Shown piece by piece: positions 44,664 to 55,177 of a stretch of DNA of 64,000 bases; the first letter of the stretch is position 1; every line of letters begins with the position of its first letter. The stretch is from positions 496,001-560,000 of the forward strand of contig NHZP01000016.1 of assembly GCA_003313425.1 (NCBI GenBank), read 5' to 3'. The notes under the pieces are model-generated. The model saw only the letters and a program-made list of their open reading frames with translations, ran no database searches and had not been told where the DNA came from. Origin of the DNA: Pseudopyrenochaeta lycopersici. Lineage: Eukaryota > Ascomycota > Dothideomycetes > Pleosporales > Pseudopyrenochaetaceae. The translations under genes and the position numbers were made by a program.

Positions 44664-45140
44664 TATTGATCTGTGTCAACTACGATTGACCTGGGGCACA
44701 AAGCTGAAGCATCCGCAACGATTTAAGACCTGAAATTTGTAAGGGAATACCCATCCGGGTCAAAGGCTCCGACGTAGCTAGATATAGAGCAGCGTCACAT
44801 AGAACAAATTATTACCCATAGACGATGCATACTACTACTTGTTGTATACAGTTTTCACTGTACGGGCCAAGGGAGTGCTCGCGTGGCAAGATTATTGCCG
44901 AGCGAGCACCGGCATTTATAGATTACTACGAGTCGCTATTGATACCCGTGAAGATCGTTGCGCTTGAAGTAGACGAGTATCCCCCGCTGAACTGGTGAAT
45001 CGTGGTCAACTCGAGCACATTCGTATAACCAGCAAAACGTTACGTATCCAGATATCTCTATAACTCTATCACTTGTTCCAAACATGAGGGTAATAGAGGA
45101 GTTTGCGTGGCATTCATGTTTCCGGTTCCGTTTGTGGGGC

Positions 45141-45208
45141 TCGTCCAGGACCGCCATTCAGCAGAATTGGAAACATCTCCAATCCTGCTGAATGGCGGTC
45201 CTGGACGA
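45141..45208. repeat. Near-perfect inverted repeat (31-bp arms, 6-nt loop)
   Basis: The left arm 45141-45171 starts TCGTCCAGGACCGCCATTCA. The right arm 45178-45208 is its reverse complement with one mismatch. The loop is AACATC. Pairing stops abruptly at both outer ends. A transcript of either strand would fold into a 31-bp stem. Confidence 0.9.
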
Positions 45209-45236
45209 ATCCTGCTCGATGGCTAATCTGGACGGA
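45208..45236. repeat. Third, diverged copy of the hairpin arm
   Basis: Directly after the right arm, AATCCTGCTCGATGGCTAAT and the following CTGGACGG repeat the right-arm sequence in the same orientation, with about 21 of 28 bases matching. The three copies suggest local duplication with one inversion, or remnants of a short repeat family. Confidence 0.6.
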
Positions 45237-45846
45237 TAAAAGGCGGTTCCACATGCAGAGGATCATGTGGAGGGAGGTGGGAATATGGTGGTTGTATGGC
45301 TTTAAAAAGACCAGACAAATCATGTGAGCTCGCTACTCGAAAGCTTAAGTTGAAGAGAAACGCTATAGTCGAGGGTTATGCAAATCAAACGACCGTCAAC
45401 AAACGCCACTGCACGTGATTGCGCGACGACGCGACGCGGTTTCCTAGAAAACTGAAAGTACTCACCAAGATAGCTCACAAAGGTGTTATCTGAAGAGGAT
45501 TTAGAGAGAGGCATGAAAGCTGGAGAAAATTGAGGCAGAAGACGCGTTCGGAAGATGGGTGTGTGGTGGACGAATGGATGACGACATAGAAGAACCGCAT
45601 GAGATTCCTACCAGCTATCAAGAAGAATCAGCTGGTATGAGCATATAGAAGAGGTCTCAGAATTAGGTGAAGTCTGCGATACAACATATATCAGTCCCCA
45701 GAGATGGACTACAAGTAGTGGTGGGGAAGACAGCATGGATGATGCAATCCGGCCCAAGCTCCCAAATGCGGGCGCCGTACATCTCACCTGCATGCCCATC
45801 TTCACGATTGCAGGCGCAATGTAGCTTTGAAGCTTCAGTCACCATA

Positions 45847-47752
45847 ATGGCGCCCCTCTTGATCTTTCTTCTAGCTGGCCTAGCTGGGTCCAAATGCTTC
45901 GAACCCTCAGTTGCGCATCCACCGCCCGAGTATGACGCACATGATCCTCTGCTTCAGCAAGCGTTCACGTCCATCGACGCGGCGCTTACAGTCGCTGTTG
46001 CCGCACCAGAGTTTGCCTCGACCTCGTTCTCAGTAGAAATCACGTCGTCCAAAGAGTCGCTATGGTCTCAGCATCATACCGCCCGCGAACGTAATGCATC
46101 CCGTCCAGACATTCCACAAGTCAATGGCGATGCACTCTACCGAGTCGCTAGTATTACCAAAGCCTTCACTGTCCTGGCAATACTATACCAGCATGAGGCA
46201 GGTAATCTGAGCTTGGATAGTACCGTCAACAAGTATATCAAGGAATTAGGGGAGAAGTCCGAGGGTGGCATTCCGTGGAAGGACATAACATTGAGGAGTC
46301 TTGCAAGCCAGCTGAGCGGTTTACAACGAGAGTGTAAGCCCGGTAGTAAATGCTTTACACTACAAGGTATGAAACTAATCTCTTTGCAGTTGCTCAGAAC
46401 GATTTGATCAATGTGGACAAGTGGCATACCGAAGATCCTCTCGGTGTAGGTCTGCCGCCTCGATCACGCAAGGGATTGATAGCTTGTGACGAGTACTCTC
46501 CCAATTATGAAACGCCATGCACTGCAAAGGGTGAGCTGCGTGGGCCATTTGCACATGAGAGTACTAAGGCGTAGCAGACTTGCTTGACGCCATCAAGTCG
46601 ACAGCCCCTATCTTTGCCCCAAATCAAAGGTCAACATACTCTAACGTCGCCTACGAGCTCCTCGGCATCGTCTTGGAGCGTGTGACAGGTCAGAGCTACA
46701 AATCTTACATCAATGACGCCATCTTCAAGCCTTTGAACATGTCTACCAGCACGCTATCAACACCACCTGATTCCGCAGGCGTCATCCCCTTCGAGCCTCA
46801 GTATTGGGATGTAGACACAGGCATTCAAGCACCTACAGGCGGCATCTACAGCTCTTCAAGCGATCTATCCAAATTTCTTCGCTACATATTACAGCACTTC
46901 AATTCCATAAGTCATGCGCTTAACTGGATGCACCCCGTCTCGCCTGCACAAGGCTTGCACTCGTTCTACGGGATGCCTTGGGAGATATTCCAAACAGATC
47001 GCATTCTCAAGGATTCTAGGCGAACACTGCGCTTTATCACAAAAGGTGGAGGTCAACCAGGATATTCTTCCATCATTATATTAGTTCCTGAGTATGATCT
47101 CGGTATCACTATTCTGCTGGCTGGAAACCCAGACTTCTTTCCCAAAATCCAAGAAATCGTGACGGTGGCCATTGTTCGTGCAGCCGAAAGGCTCGCTATT
47201 CGCCAACTCAACGAGCGCTATGCAGGAACATATGCAACCACGAGCTCTTCTCTAAATTCTACCGTGACACTCAAAGGCGACCATCGTGGTTTGGTGTTCA
47301 CAGAATGGATATCAAATTCCACAGATGTTCTAAAGGCCGGCCTCTTCAAGCCTGTCACGTCAGAGGACTGGTATGCACAGCTCGTTCCCACTCTACTCTA
47401 TCACAACGAGGAGGACCAGAGAGGAGAGGAGTGGCGCGTGTTGGTGACTCAGGAAAGGAGCGAGGGCGTGGGCGAGATTTGGGATGATTTCTGTCCGACA
47501 GTTATTGAGGGTCCGTTGTACGCGGGCGTGAGCTTCAATGAAATTGTGTTTTGGGATCGGGAAAAGGAAGGGTCATTCGGGAAAATAGAGTTGAGTGGGT
47601 TTAGAGCGAATTTGACAAGAACAAAAACGAAAGACGGTGATCTCACAGACGGCGATCTCACAGACGACGATCTTACGGACGACAATCTCACGGACGACGA
47701 TCTCACAGACGACAATCTCACAGACGGCGAACAAGAAGTGTTGGAACTGTGA
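45847..47752 (+). CDS. Serine beta-lactamase-like protein (class C / LACTB type), secreted
   Basis: A 600-residue serine hydrolase of the class C beta-lactamase / penicillin-binding fold; fungal members are mostly esterases or transacylases of unknown substrate. Exons are 45847-46333, 46390-46530 and 46578-47752 (introns of 56 and 47 nt). A short hydrophobic N-terminus (APLLIFLLAGLAG) is a likely signal peptide. The SxxK nucleophile motif is SITK (S102, K105), and the second motif YxN is YSN (Y230, N232). The third motif is probably within TKGGGQPGYSS near 365-375. The last 40 residues contain the pentapeptide repeat DDDLT, encoded by a 15-bp minisatellite. An in-frame GTG 60 codons upstream was rejected because the ATG sits right before the signal peptide. 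Confidence 0.88.
47633..47730 (+). repeat. Coding 15-bp minisatellite in the beta-lactamase-like gene
   Basis: Six complete units of the form GACGRYRATCTYACR plus a partial seventh encode (D-[GD]-[DN]-L-T)x6. The unit is a multiple of three, so copy-number change keeps the frame up to the stop. The repeat forms an acidic tail just before the C-terminus. Confidence 0.9.
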
Positions 47753-48978
47753 GCTGATGTTAAATAGAGTAGTAGCACACCAAGCCTATAGCTTCGCCAT
47801 GTTCGTCTTGTGACGATTTGGCGTTTTCTCCCTAAGCTCGATTCCGAGTTGAGCGAAAGGGAATACGCACAAGTTAGGAGTCAAGATGTTGTAAAGCAGT
47901 AACAGAATGAGGCAATCTTCGCGTATCATTGATAATATACTGAAAATATTCTCTAGACTGATGTCATATCAATACTCCAAGGCTTTGCAATTCAATTAGT
48001 CTCATCATAATAACCGCTCTTCCATTAGGCCTCTCCCAAACTCTCAAACCAGCGTAATCATCCTCTGTGCTCACTCATCCAAGAGATCTACCACCAACCG
48101 TGGCAGTCCTGTTTATCTTGCTCTCGTCGGTGGACTCAAAATACTCAACTCCAGATTCTTGAGATGCCCAAGACCAGGACGGGCAATGGTACGCAGCCTG
48201 TGGAGGGGCGGGTTGCAGCTGCAGACGCCGAGAACATGAATAAGCAACAGTACCAAATTCGAACTCCGCCTGGTAATCCGAGCAGCTAACGATATTTGCC
48301 ATTGAAATGGAAAGGAAAGGCCAACGGCACGCTTCGAAGTTCAAATCTATGATCGTTGCATCGCGAGTATTCAGAATTCTTTATCGTGGAATCCCCCCTC
48401 TCATTAGTGGGGATCCTCAGCAGGATCGTGCACAATATATCGAACATCAACAGGTTCCCGTTGATAAAATCACTAAATATGCCTTTGTTTCTTCTTTATA
48501 GCTATAAGGACGTCGTTGTTCATGTCGCATTCGCGACGGCAGAGACTTGACACGCCTAACGGCTTGTCGGGCCTCGTTCCTGAATCCTGCGTTGACTAGG
48601 AGAAGCGTTTGACAGGTAGGACACTGGCAAGGAAAGCGACGCTTCGTTTCGAAAACCTTGCCCGCTATTCACTCCCTTGATAGTTCCCTGCGTTACCGAT
48701 TCCACGAGCTTGCTGAGCCCTCAAACGCAGGTCCTCAATACTCCGCCGATTGAGAATTGCCAACCCCTGCCCCACTAAGGTAAGATTTAGGTGCGTGCCA
48801 CCACCAATCGAAATAGGAAGCCTGTAGTATCATTGTTGCTGTACCTCCTCACTAAAAAGCCAACTTAGAAACACGGGAGATTTTGCAGCATATACAAAGT
48901 TAAAGTTAACTTCTTCATCTCTCGTGACTCTATTCCCTCGGGTCTCACAAGGCCAACGCTTTCAAGGAATCCATAAAC
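47753..48978. other. Intergenic region with a HET relic
   Basis: Between the beta-lactamase-like and carboxylesterase genes. Apart from the HET fragment at 48075-48344, no gene or RNA was recognised. The last 150 bases are the esterase leader. Confidence 0.5.
48075..48344 (-). pseudogene. Fragment resembling the C-terminal part of a HET protein
   Basis: An 89-codon frame with PSWSWASQESGVEYF, the block that typically follows the HET domain in heterokaryon-incompatibility proteins. Upstream in the same frame is NIVSCSDYQAEFEFGTV, which in intact proteins more often lies after the SWSWAS block, so the fragment may be rearranged. No HET domain core is found within 1 kb on this strand. Confidence 0.4.
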
Positions 48979-50787
48979 ATGGCGACGATATCAGCAACGC
49001 CCGACATATACATCTTCAAGCACCCTATTTTAGGCCCTATGACGGGGATAATCATGCCAGAAACCGACAATGTAGTCCAGTTTCGTGCCGTCCCGTACGC
49101 CACGCTCCCCGGACGCTTCAAGCATTCGGTTCTTCGCGAGAACCTCGATGGTCTGAACCGAGACTTCACGAAACAAGGGTATTTTCCCAGTGGCATCTGA
49201 AATACTGTTTGGTCCGTGAACTGACTAACCTGAAAGCTTTGCATGCCCACATACATTCACTACAGACGATATCCATAGTGGCGGACCCTATCCTAGCGCA
49301 GAACCCATCAAAAGTTCCGAATTTGAAAGCCTGATACTTCAAATCAATGTCCCACTGTCATATCTCAAGGCCTTCCACCCTCACTCCCCATCTCAAACGG
49401 CGCTTGAAAGACTTCCGGTGATGACGTACATTCACGGGGGCGGCTTTGTCCTCGGGAAAATCGACGCCCATCATAGCACGGCATACATGGTCCAGCATTC
49501 CATCGCTACCTCTCAACCTATAATTGCGACAAATATACAGTACCGGTTAGGTGCATTGGGCTTCATGGCCACGCCTGATGGCGGGAAGAACTTTGCATTG
49601 TACGATCAGCGAAATGCTCTTCTCTGGATCCAAAAATTCATCGCAGGTTTCGGCGGCGACCCCTCGAGGATGACAGTATTTGGGGAGTCGGCAGGGGGGT
49701 ATTCAATATGCTGCCATATGCTCTCACATCCACCCACCTCGGGCCCATTGTTCAATAGGGCGATCATCATGTCTGGCATTATAGGTCCGATGATGATGCC
49801 AATGTCGCAATCAGACGCAGATGGAGTATTTGGGAAGATTGTAGAAAGTTTGGACATACAAAAGGAAGACAATACAGCGCTGGAGAAGCTCAGAGCTCTA
49901 GATGTAGAGAAGATTGTTAATGCGAGCGATTCCTGGATAAGCAGAGGTAACTTCTGGCAACCCATAGAGGACCCATCATTTTTCCGAGATGCGCCAATCA
50001 CCTGGGATAGAATCGGGGAATTGCTAGGGAGCTGCGAATGGGTCGATGATATCATAGTCGGCAATACCGGGTTTGAAGGCTCAGCATATGCCTCCATTGC
50101 GAATGCTATGACCCCACAGTCCTTTCACGACCTCATAGCCGAGCAACTCAGCCCAGAAGCCACGGAAAAGGTTATGGAAGCGTATGGTGTGACAGTAGAT
50201 ACTGATCAAAACCGCTTCCTTACAACCGCCATGCGATGGTGTGGGGACATAACGTTCGACAGTAAGTATTTATAGCACAATGGTTCCCACACTGTCATCA
50301 CGAAAGCATAATTCGTAGCTCTCACTCATTATACTTTCTAGTCCCAATCGATGCCTTCAGCCGGTATATATCCGGTCATCCAAACAAACGCATATACCGC
50401 TACGTTTTTGACGTTCGCAACCCTTTCCCCAACGCTCCATTCTATCAACAAGCACATCACTGGGTCGACGTCTATTTCGTCTTCCGCACTTTACAATTCC
50501 GATTCCCACATCAATATCTTAAGGATGTATCGGATAAGCATGCTGATCTTTGGATCACGTTCGCCAATGGAAATGTGCCATGGACAGCGTATAAAGATGA
50601 ACAAAAAGTTGTTATTGTAGCTGATGAACGCGATGGGTGGGTTGAACGCACGCAAGAACAGCAAGAAAAACTCAGTACGATAGATTTCGAGCGGCTGAAG
50701 AAGCTGTGGGATATATGGGGGGAGAAAGAAGGAGAAGCATTCTTGCCCCTCGATCTTGCAACAGTCAATGGATCTGTTGTAGTATAA
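48979..50787 (+). CDS. Type-B carboxylesterase (alpha/beta hydrolase)
   Basis: A 556-residue serine esterase from exons 48979-49178, 49237-50261 and 50342-50787 (introns of 58 and 80 nt). The oxyanion-hole motif is HGGGF (133-137), the nucleophile is S218 in FGESAGGYS, and the catalytic His lies in QQAHHWVDVYFVF in the last exon. The acid is probably the Glu of NTGFEGSAY. A preceding FACPHTFTTDD matches the usual cysteine-containing segment of the family. No clear signal peptide is seen (MATISATPDIYIF), so it is probably intracellular, unlike many secreted lipases of this family. It is convergent with the hydantoinase gene, with only 29 bp between stop codons. It is not closely like cholinesterases; substrate unknown. 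Confidence 0.9.
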
Positions 50788-50816
50788 CTCGGTAGGAATA
50801 ACACTATGTAACTTTC

Positions 50817-52298
50817 TCAAAGTGGTAGTTCCCACTCTCCCTCTCTCAAAGGCTTAGCAAGTCTACTGGTGTCCCTCTTGATGAATTTTCCATAACCCTT
50901 TTCTCCGAGTAAACCGCCGTTTTCTCTATCCCACACCACTTTCCCCCGCAAGATAGTGTACCGCGGCCATTGCTTCATGATTCTGCCTTCAAATGGCGTA
51001 TAGTCGACATCATGATGTAACATTTCATTCCTTAGTCCAAATTCCTGCATTTTCCCTGGTGGATACCATATGTTAATATCCGCATCTGACTGGCCCTCCG
51101 CCAGTGCCCCTTTCAAAGGATAAAGACCGTAAAGCTTCGCGGGATTAGAAGAAGTGACTTCAACAAACTTTCGAATGTCACGTCGGTCCGCCGAGAGGGT
51201 AAGTGCCAACCGTGTCTCGATACCTGGGCAGCCATTTGGAATGTACTTGAAATGGCCCAAGGGATGCTCGTCGCTTATGCTACTCTTCTTGCCCATCTCA
51301 CTATCGTCGTATCGGAATGGGCAATGATCAGAGGACAGTATTGTAAATGTGCCATTGGCAAGACCCTCCCAGATGACGTCGCAGTCCGCCTCTGATTCTC
51401 GCGGAGGGGGACTGCAGACACATTTCGCACCCTCAAAGCCTGGCTGGTCGATATCTTGTTTGGTAAGGAAGAGGTATTGAGGGCACGTTTCAGCGAAGAT
51501 AGGAAGGCCACGATTTTGGGCGGCTTTGATGTGCGCTGCGGCAGCCGGCGTTGAAACATGAACGATAAGGATCGGAGTGTCCATAAACTCAGATAGGCTG
51601 ATAGCGCGATAGATAGCTTCCACCTCAGCTAGTGGAGGATGCGAGGACCCATGATACTTTGGCGCAAAGAGTTTCCGTTTTTCGAGCTGTGCAGTCATCC
51701 AATCTATGACTTGACCGTTTTCAGCATGTATCATGGTGGTAATACCTTGCTTGCGGGCTTCGAGTAACACGTCAAGGATCTGACCGTCATGAAGCTGTAG
51801 AGCCTCATAGGTCATGTAGATCTTGAGTGATGAGACACCCTCGTCCCGCAGCGTTTTAAACTCTGATAGTGCTCTTTCTGATGGGTTCCCGACTAGGAGA
51901 TGAAACGAGTAATCATTATAGCAGTTGCCTTTTGCCTTCTCGTGGGTTGCTTGAAGCGTGTCAAGTAAAGTGTCTTCAGTCTTCTTTTGTGGCGCGAAGG
52001 TCACCATGGTCGTTGTACCACCACTCTTTGCTGATCTACTTCCCGTCTCGTAATTATCTGCTGTTGAGCCTTTTCCGAACAATGGAGGTTCTTGCAGATG
52101 GACGTGGGCGTCAACTCCTCCTGGCATGACATATCCACCTTCAGCATCTATTATCCGTTCTGCTCTATTACCCTTCAATTCCCCCCTTGGGACGACTTTC
52201 GCGATCTTTTCATTCTTCACTGCGACGTCCCATTCTTTAACCTCGGTATCTGTCACAACAACACCGTTGACGATGATCAAATCATACTCAGTTGGCAT
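50817..52298 (-). CDS. Hydantoinase / dihydropyrimidinase (cyclic amidohydrolase)
   Basis: A 493-residue metal-dependent amidohydrolase that opens dihydropyrimidine or hydantoin rings to N-carbamoyl amino acids; intronless. The TIM-barrel metal site is complete: HxH at H65 and H67 (DAHVHLQEP), bridging lysine K159 (SSLKIYMTY), H191 (IHAEN), H247 (IVHVST) and D324 (SSDHCPF). Length and motif order match dihydropyrimidinases better than allantoinases or dihydroorotases, though allantoinase-like activity cannot be excluded by eye. It is divergent from the M20 amidohydrolase gene across 390 bp, which would take the next step. The cytosol is the expected site. The ATG at 52298 begins directly at the beta-sandwich segment YDLIIVNGVVV. 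Confidence 0.92.
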   Translation of the reverse strand: MPTEYDLIIVNGVVVTDTEVKEWDVAVKNEKIAKVVPRGELKGNRAERIIDAEGGYVMPGGVDAHVHLQEPPLFGKGSTADNYETGSRSAKSGGTTTMVTFAPQKKTEDTLLDTLQATHEKAKGNCYNDYSFHLLVGNPSERALSEFKTLRDEGVSSLKIYMTYEALQLHDGQILDVLLEARKQGITTMIHAENGQVIDWMTAQLEKRKLFAPKYHGSSHPPLAEVEAIYRAISLSEFMDTPILIVHVSTPAAAAHIKAAQNRGLPIFAETCPQYLFLTKQDIDQPGFEGAKCVCSPPPRESEADCDVIWEGLANGTFTILSSDHCPFRYDDSEMGKKSSISDEHPLGHFKYIPNGCPGIETRLALTLSADRRDIRKFVEVTSSNPAKLYGLYPLKGALAEGQSDADINIWYPPGKMQEFGLRNEMLHHDVDYTPFEGRIMKQWPRYTILRGKVVWDRENGGLLGEKGYGKFIKRDTSRLAKPLREGEWELPL

Positions 52299-52688
52299 GT
52301 TGTCTTGAGCCTGTTAGAGTTCCCGGGCCACTGCCGTGAAAACTGAGGAGCTGTGCATAGCAGCAGCATATTCATTTATACCATTTTCGTGGTCATAATA
52401 GGGAGGCTAGACCCAGGTGGCGAGGTGCCTATCGCAACCCCACAATCCGAGCCCCGCACAACTCGTCGTTTGTCTTCTCCTACGCAGCTTATCAACACGA
52501 CTACGCTTATCCTTGAAAGGCAGACGCATCAGAAGGATGAATGTAGTCTGTACAGTCATAGGTACATGTCAGCCCCAGCTATCCTGAGAGGCTTTACGGA
52601 CGGAAAACGCGTCCTGAAATAATCTCCGACTTAGACTTTAAAGTTGCTGCCGCATGATTGAACTACGAAGAATCAATATTGTACCGCA
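52299..52688. promoter_or_regulatory. Shared promoter of the hydantoinase and amidohydrolase genes with GATA-type sites
   Basis: The 390-bp gap separates two divergent start codons. Four TATC (minus-strand GATA) cores lie at about 52429-52434, 52488-52494, 52506-52512 and 52579-52584. TTATCA (52489-52494) gives TGATAA and CTATCG (52429-52434) gives CGATAG on the other strand. Both fit the HGATAR site of AreA/NIT2 nitrogen regulators. GATA cores are common by chance, so control by nitrogen is inference. Confidence 0.4.
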
Positions 52689-54023
52689 ATGGCTTCAACG
52701 GCGCCGAGAATAAATGGAGAGAGATTGAATAGCACCTTACAAAGTACTTGCTCACAATGGGGCGCACTCCAAACAGGCACTGGTATGTGTCGCCTTACGC
52801 TAACTCAGCAGGATAAGAAAGCTCGCGAATGGCTTGTTGCAGAATGCAAGAGCTTAGGATGCGAGGTCAAGGTGGACCAAATGGGCAACATATTTGCAAT
52901 ACGGGCAGGTAAAGAAAAGGATCATACGCCCATCGGAATGGGCAGCCATCTAGATACACAACCGGCAGGTGGAAGGTAAGCACCTTGATAGATGTCCCAA
53001 AATTTCCACTCACATTCATTCTAAAGATACGATGGTATTCTCGGCGTCCAAGCAGCTCTTGAAGTCCTCCGTACACTCCACGAGAATAACATCGAGACAC
53101 ATTGCCCAATAGCGCTCATTGACTGGACAAATGAGGAAGGCGCACGTTTTCCAGGCGCTATGATGGCATCGGGAGTATGGAGCACGAAGAGTAGTACGCC
53201 ACTAGAAGCTTGTTGGAATATCAAAGACAAGGAAGGTATCCTCATGAAGGATGCCTTGCAAGAAATCGGATATTTAGGGGAAACTCCATGCGACTATCGA
53301 GAGAACAGCCTCGAGTGTCACTTTGAATTACATATCGAGCAAGGTCCGATACTTGAAAAGGAGGGTAAGAGCGTCGGAGTCGTAACCTCAGTCCAGGGCA
53401 TGAAGTGGTTCGCAATACGAGTCGAAGGTGTGGAAGGCCACTCAGGAACAACACCAATGCCAGGTCGTTCAGATGCATTAGTCACTGCATCGCGTCTCAT
53501 TACAGCTGTGCGGGACGCTGCTCGCAAGACTGAGCTTGGTGTTGCCACTGTCGGCGTAATCAGCAGTGACACGTCAAGCCAAGCGACCATACCTGCAGGT
53601 GTAAACTTTATCATTGACATACGGTGCTCCACGGATGAAATGGTCGATCAGCTTGCCACTTCTACCTTCGAAAGTTTCAACCGCATCGTGGCGGAAGAAA
53701 ACAATGGCACTTCCTACAAGATCACGCATTCTTGGGGGCTTCCAGAATCAGTATTCCATCCGAACTGTGTGGACGCCGTTCGCACTGCCGCAATCAAGGC
53801 AGTGGGCGAAAGCCAAATCATGGAGATGAAAAGCCGGGCGGGGCACGACAGTGCTTGGACAAGCCGTGTGTGTCCAACGAGTATGATTTTTGTTCCAAGT
53901 AAAGACGGTATCAGCCACAATCCGCACGAATACACGAGTCCAGAGCATTGTGCATTGGGCGCACAAATCCTTCTCGATGCTGTGTTACACTACGACGAGA
54001 AGATCAGAAAACAGGAATTTTGA
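52689..54023 (+). CDS. N-carbamoyl-amino-acid amidohydrolase / beta-ureidopropionase type, M20 family
   Basis: A 427-residue di-metal hydrolase that removes the carbamoyl group of N-carbamoyl amino acids as ammonia and CO2. Exons 52689-52975 and 53027-54023 are joined over a 51-nt intron. Metal-binding residues are intact: H87 (GSHLDT), D98 (RYDGILG), E133 (TNEEGARF), the His of ELHIEQGP, and the His of NPHEYT near the C-terminus. GHSGTTPM and DIRCSTDE belong to the dimerisation domain. Relatives include yeast-type beta-alanine synthase (Lachancea PYD3), bacterial HyuC and allantoate amidohydrolase; the exact substrate cannot be fixed by eye. Pairing with the divergent hydantoinase gene supports a two-step ureide route to an amino acid. 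Confidence 0.9.
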
Positions 54024-55177
54024 GCCTCCTCACGTATGCGGCTTCTCGATGTGATGAACTGGCGGATCCCTACAACCATCATACCGCCTTGAAGACCTTG
54101 GAATAACTCAGGATATCGATTCTGACGTATGAGTATTTATTCTTGTGGGAAACACATCGATATCAGTAACGAAGAACATGAAGCCCGCGGATGTGGCGTG
54201 TATGCTACCCGGAAACACCTGAGCAGCAGAACCTGCACCCGACCGGACGTAGATGAGGTCCAATTTAATTCACATTGGCTTGGAGATATACAGTGGTACA
54301 GCGCCAACTCATGACATAGTTCTGCATCTCGGTACATTGCAAATCCGAATGATATTATCTCCGACTGCCACCAGAATGTTCTTTCTTTTTCTTTGGCCAT
54401 TGTTATTCTCTTCTGTTTGTGCGAGGTTCGTTGTCGTTTCACGTTGTTTTGAACTAAGAGCGTTATGAATAAGCCGGCGATATGACCAGGATTCCGGGTG
54501 ATTGACACACAACCAAAAACCAAAATGAATTGGACAACTCCACAACAAAAGTCCTTGAAACTTCCACAATCGCCACAACCGCGCCATTGTTTGATTTCTA
54601 GAAGCCCTTGTTCAATGACTCGATGTAACGCAGAGAATTACCAGCAGTCCAGAACTCACCGCTTATCCCAGCCAATATTTTCGTCGTCATTTCAAGGCTG
54701 CCCATAATCCACATCTGATATTATCTTACCCACACAATTATGACTAGGCACCACTGCATCCGAAACGACCGACCCATGTGACACCCGACCCAAGCTTGAG
54801 TGCCGTGCCTAATGCGGCAAATCCTGGGGTATGCATACCAACTCCCGGCGAATGGCGGGGGTGCATGCAAATGGGCACGCGGTACTCGACCTCCGCCAAG
54901 AAGGCTTAACCGCAGATAGGCAATTTATATAAGTGAAGATGGCCTGTGGTCACACAGTCTACCTGAATGGAATGATTGGAGATGACGATCGTAGTGGTAC
55001 AACGGCCCGGTGGCATACTGTAACTGTTAGATTGACGGACAGCAATGTTAGTAAGGATGGGAACGAGATAAATACTGGGAAGCCCCTTCGTGAATGTGAT
55101 TACTGCAGGACACAGGCTTTCAATTCGACCATTCTCTCGCTTTCTATTGAAATTATTCCCACCTACCAGCCGCCACG
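54024..55177. other. Intergenic region before the second AA9 gene
   Basis: No gene recognised. The right 250 bases form the AA9 promoter and leader, with a TATA box and pyrimidine-rich DNA before the ATG. Confidence 0.55.
54926..54933 (+). promoter_or_regulatory. TATA box of the second AA9 gene
   Basis: TATATAAG lies about 245 bp upstream of the ATG, with a C/T-rich stretch at 55130-55170. It is the only strong TATA element in the region. Confidence 0.4.

Larger units (their letters stand above)
44664..45846. other. Intergenic region with a strong hairpin
   Basis: Promoter side of both the esterase (minus) and the beta-lactamase-like gene (plus). Apart from the hairpin and a third diverged copy of its arm, nothing coding was recognised. 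Confidence 0.55.

Noticed and set aside
52299..52688. Firm claim of AreA/NIT2 control from GATA cores
   Set aside because: GATA cores occur often by chance and only two of four match HGATAR. Kept as a tentative regulatory feature.
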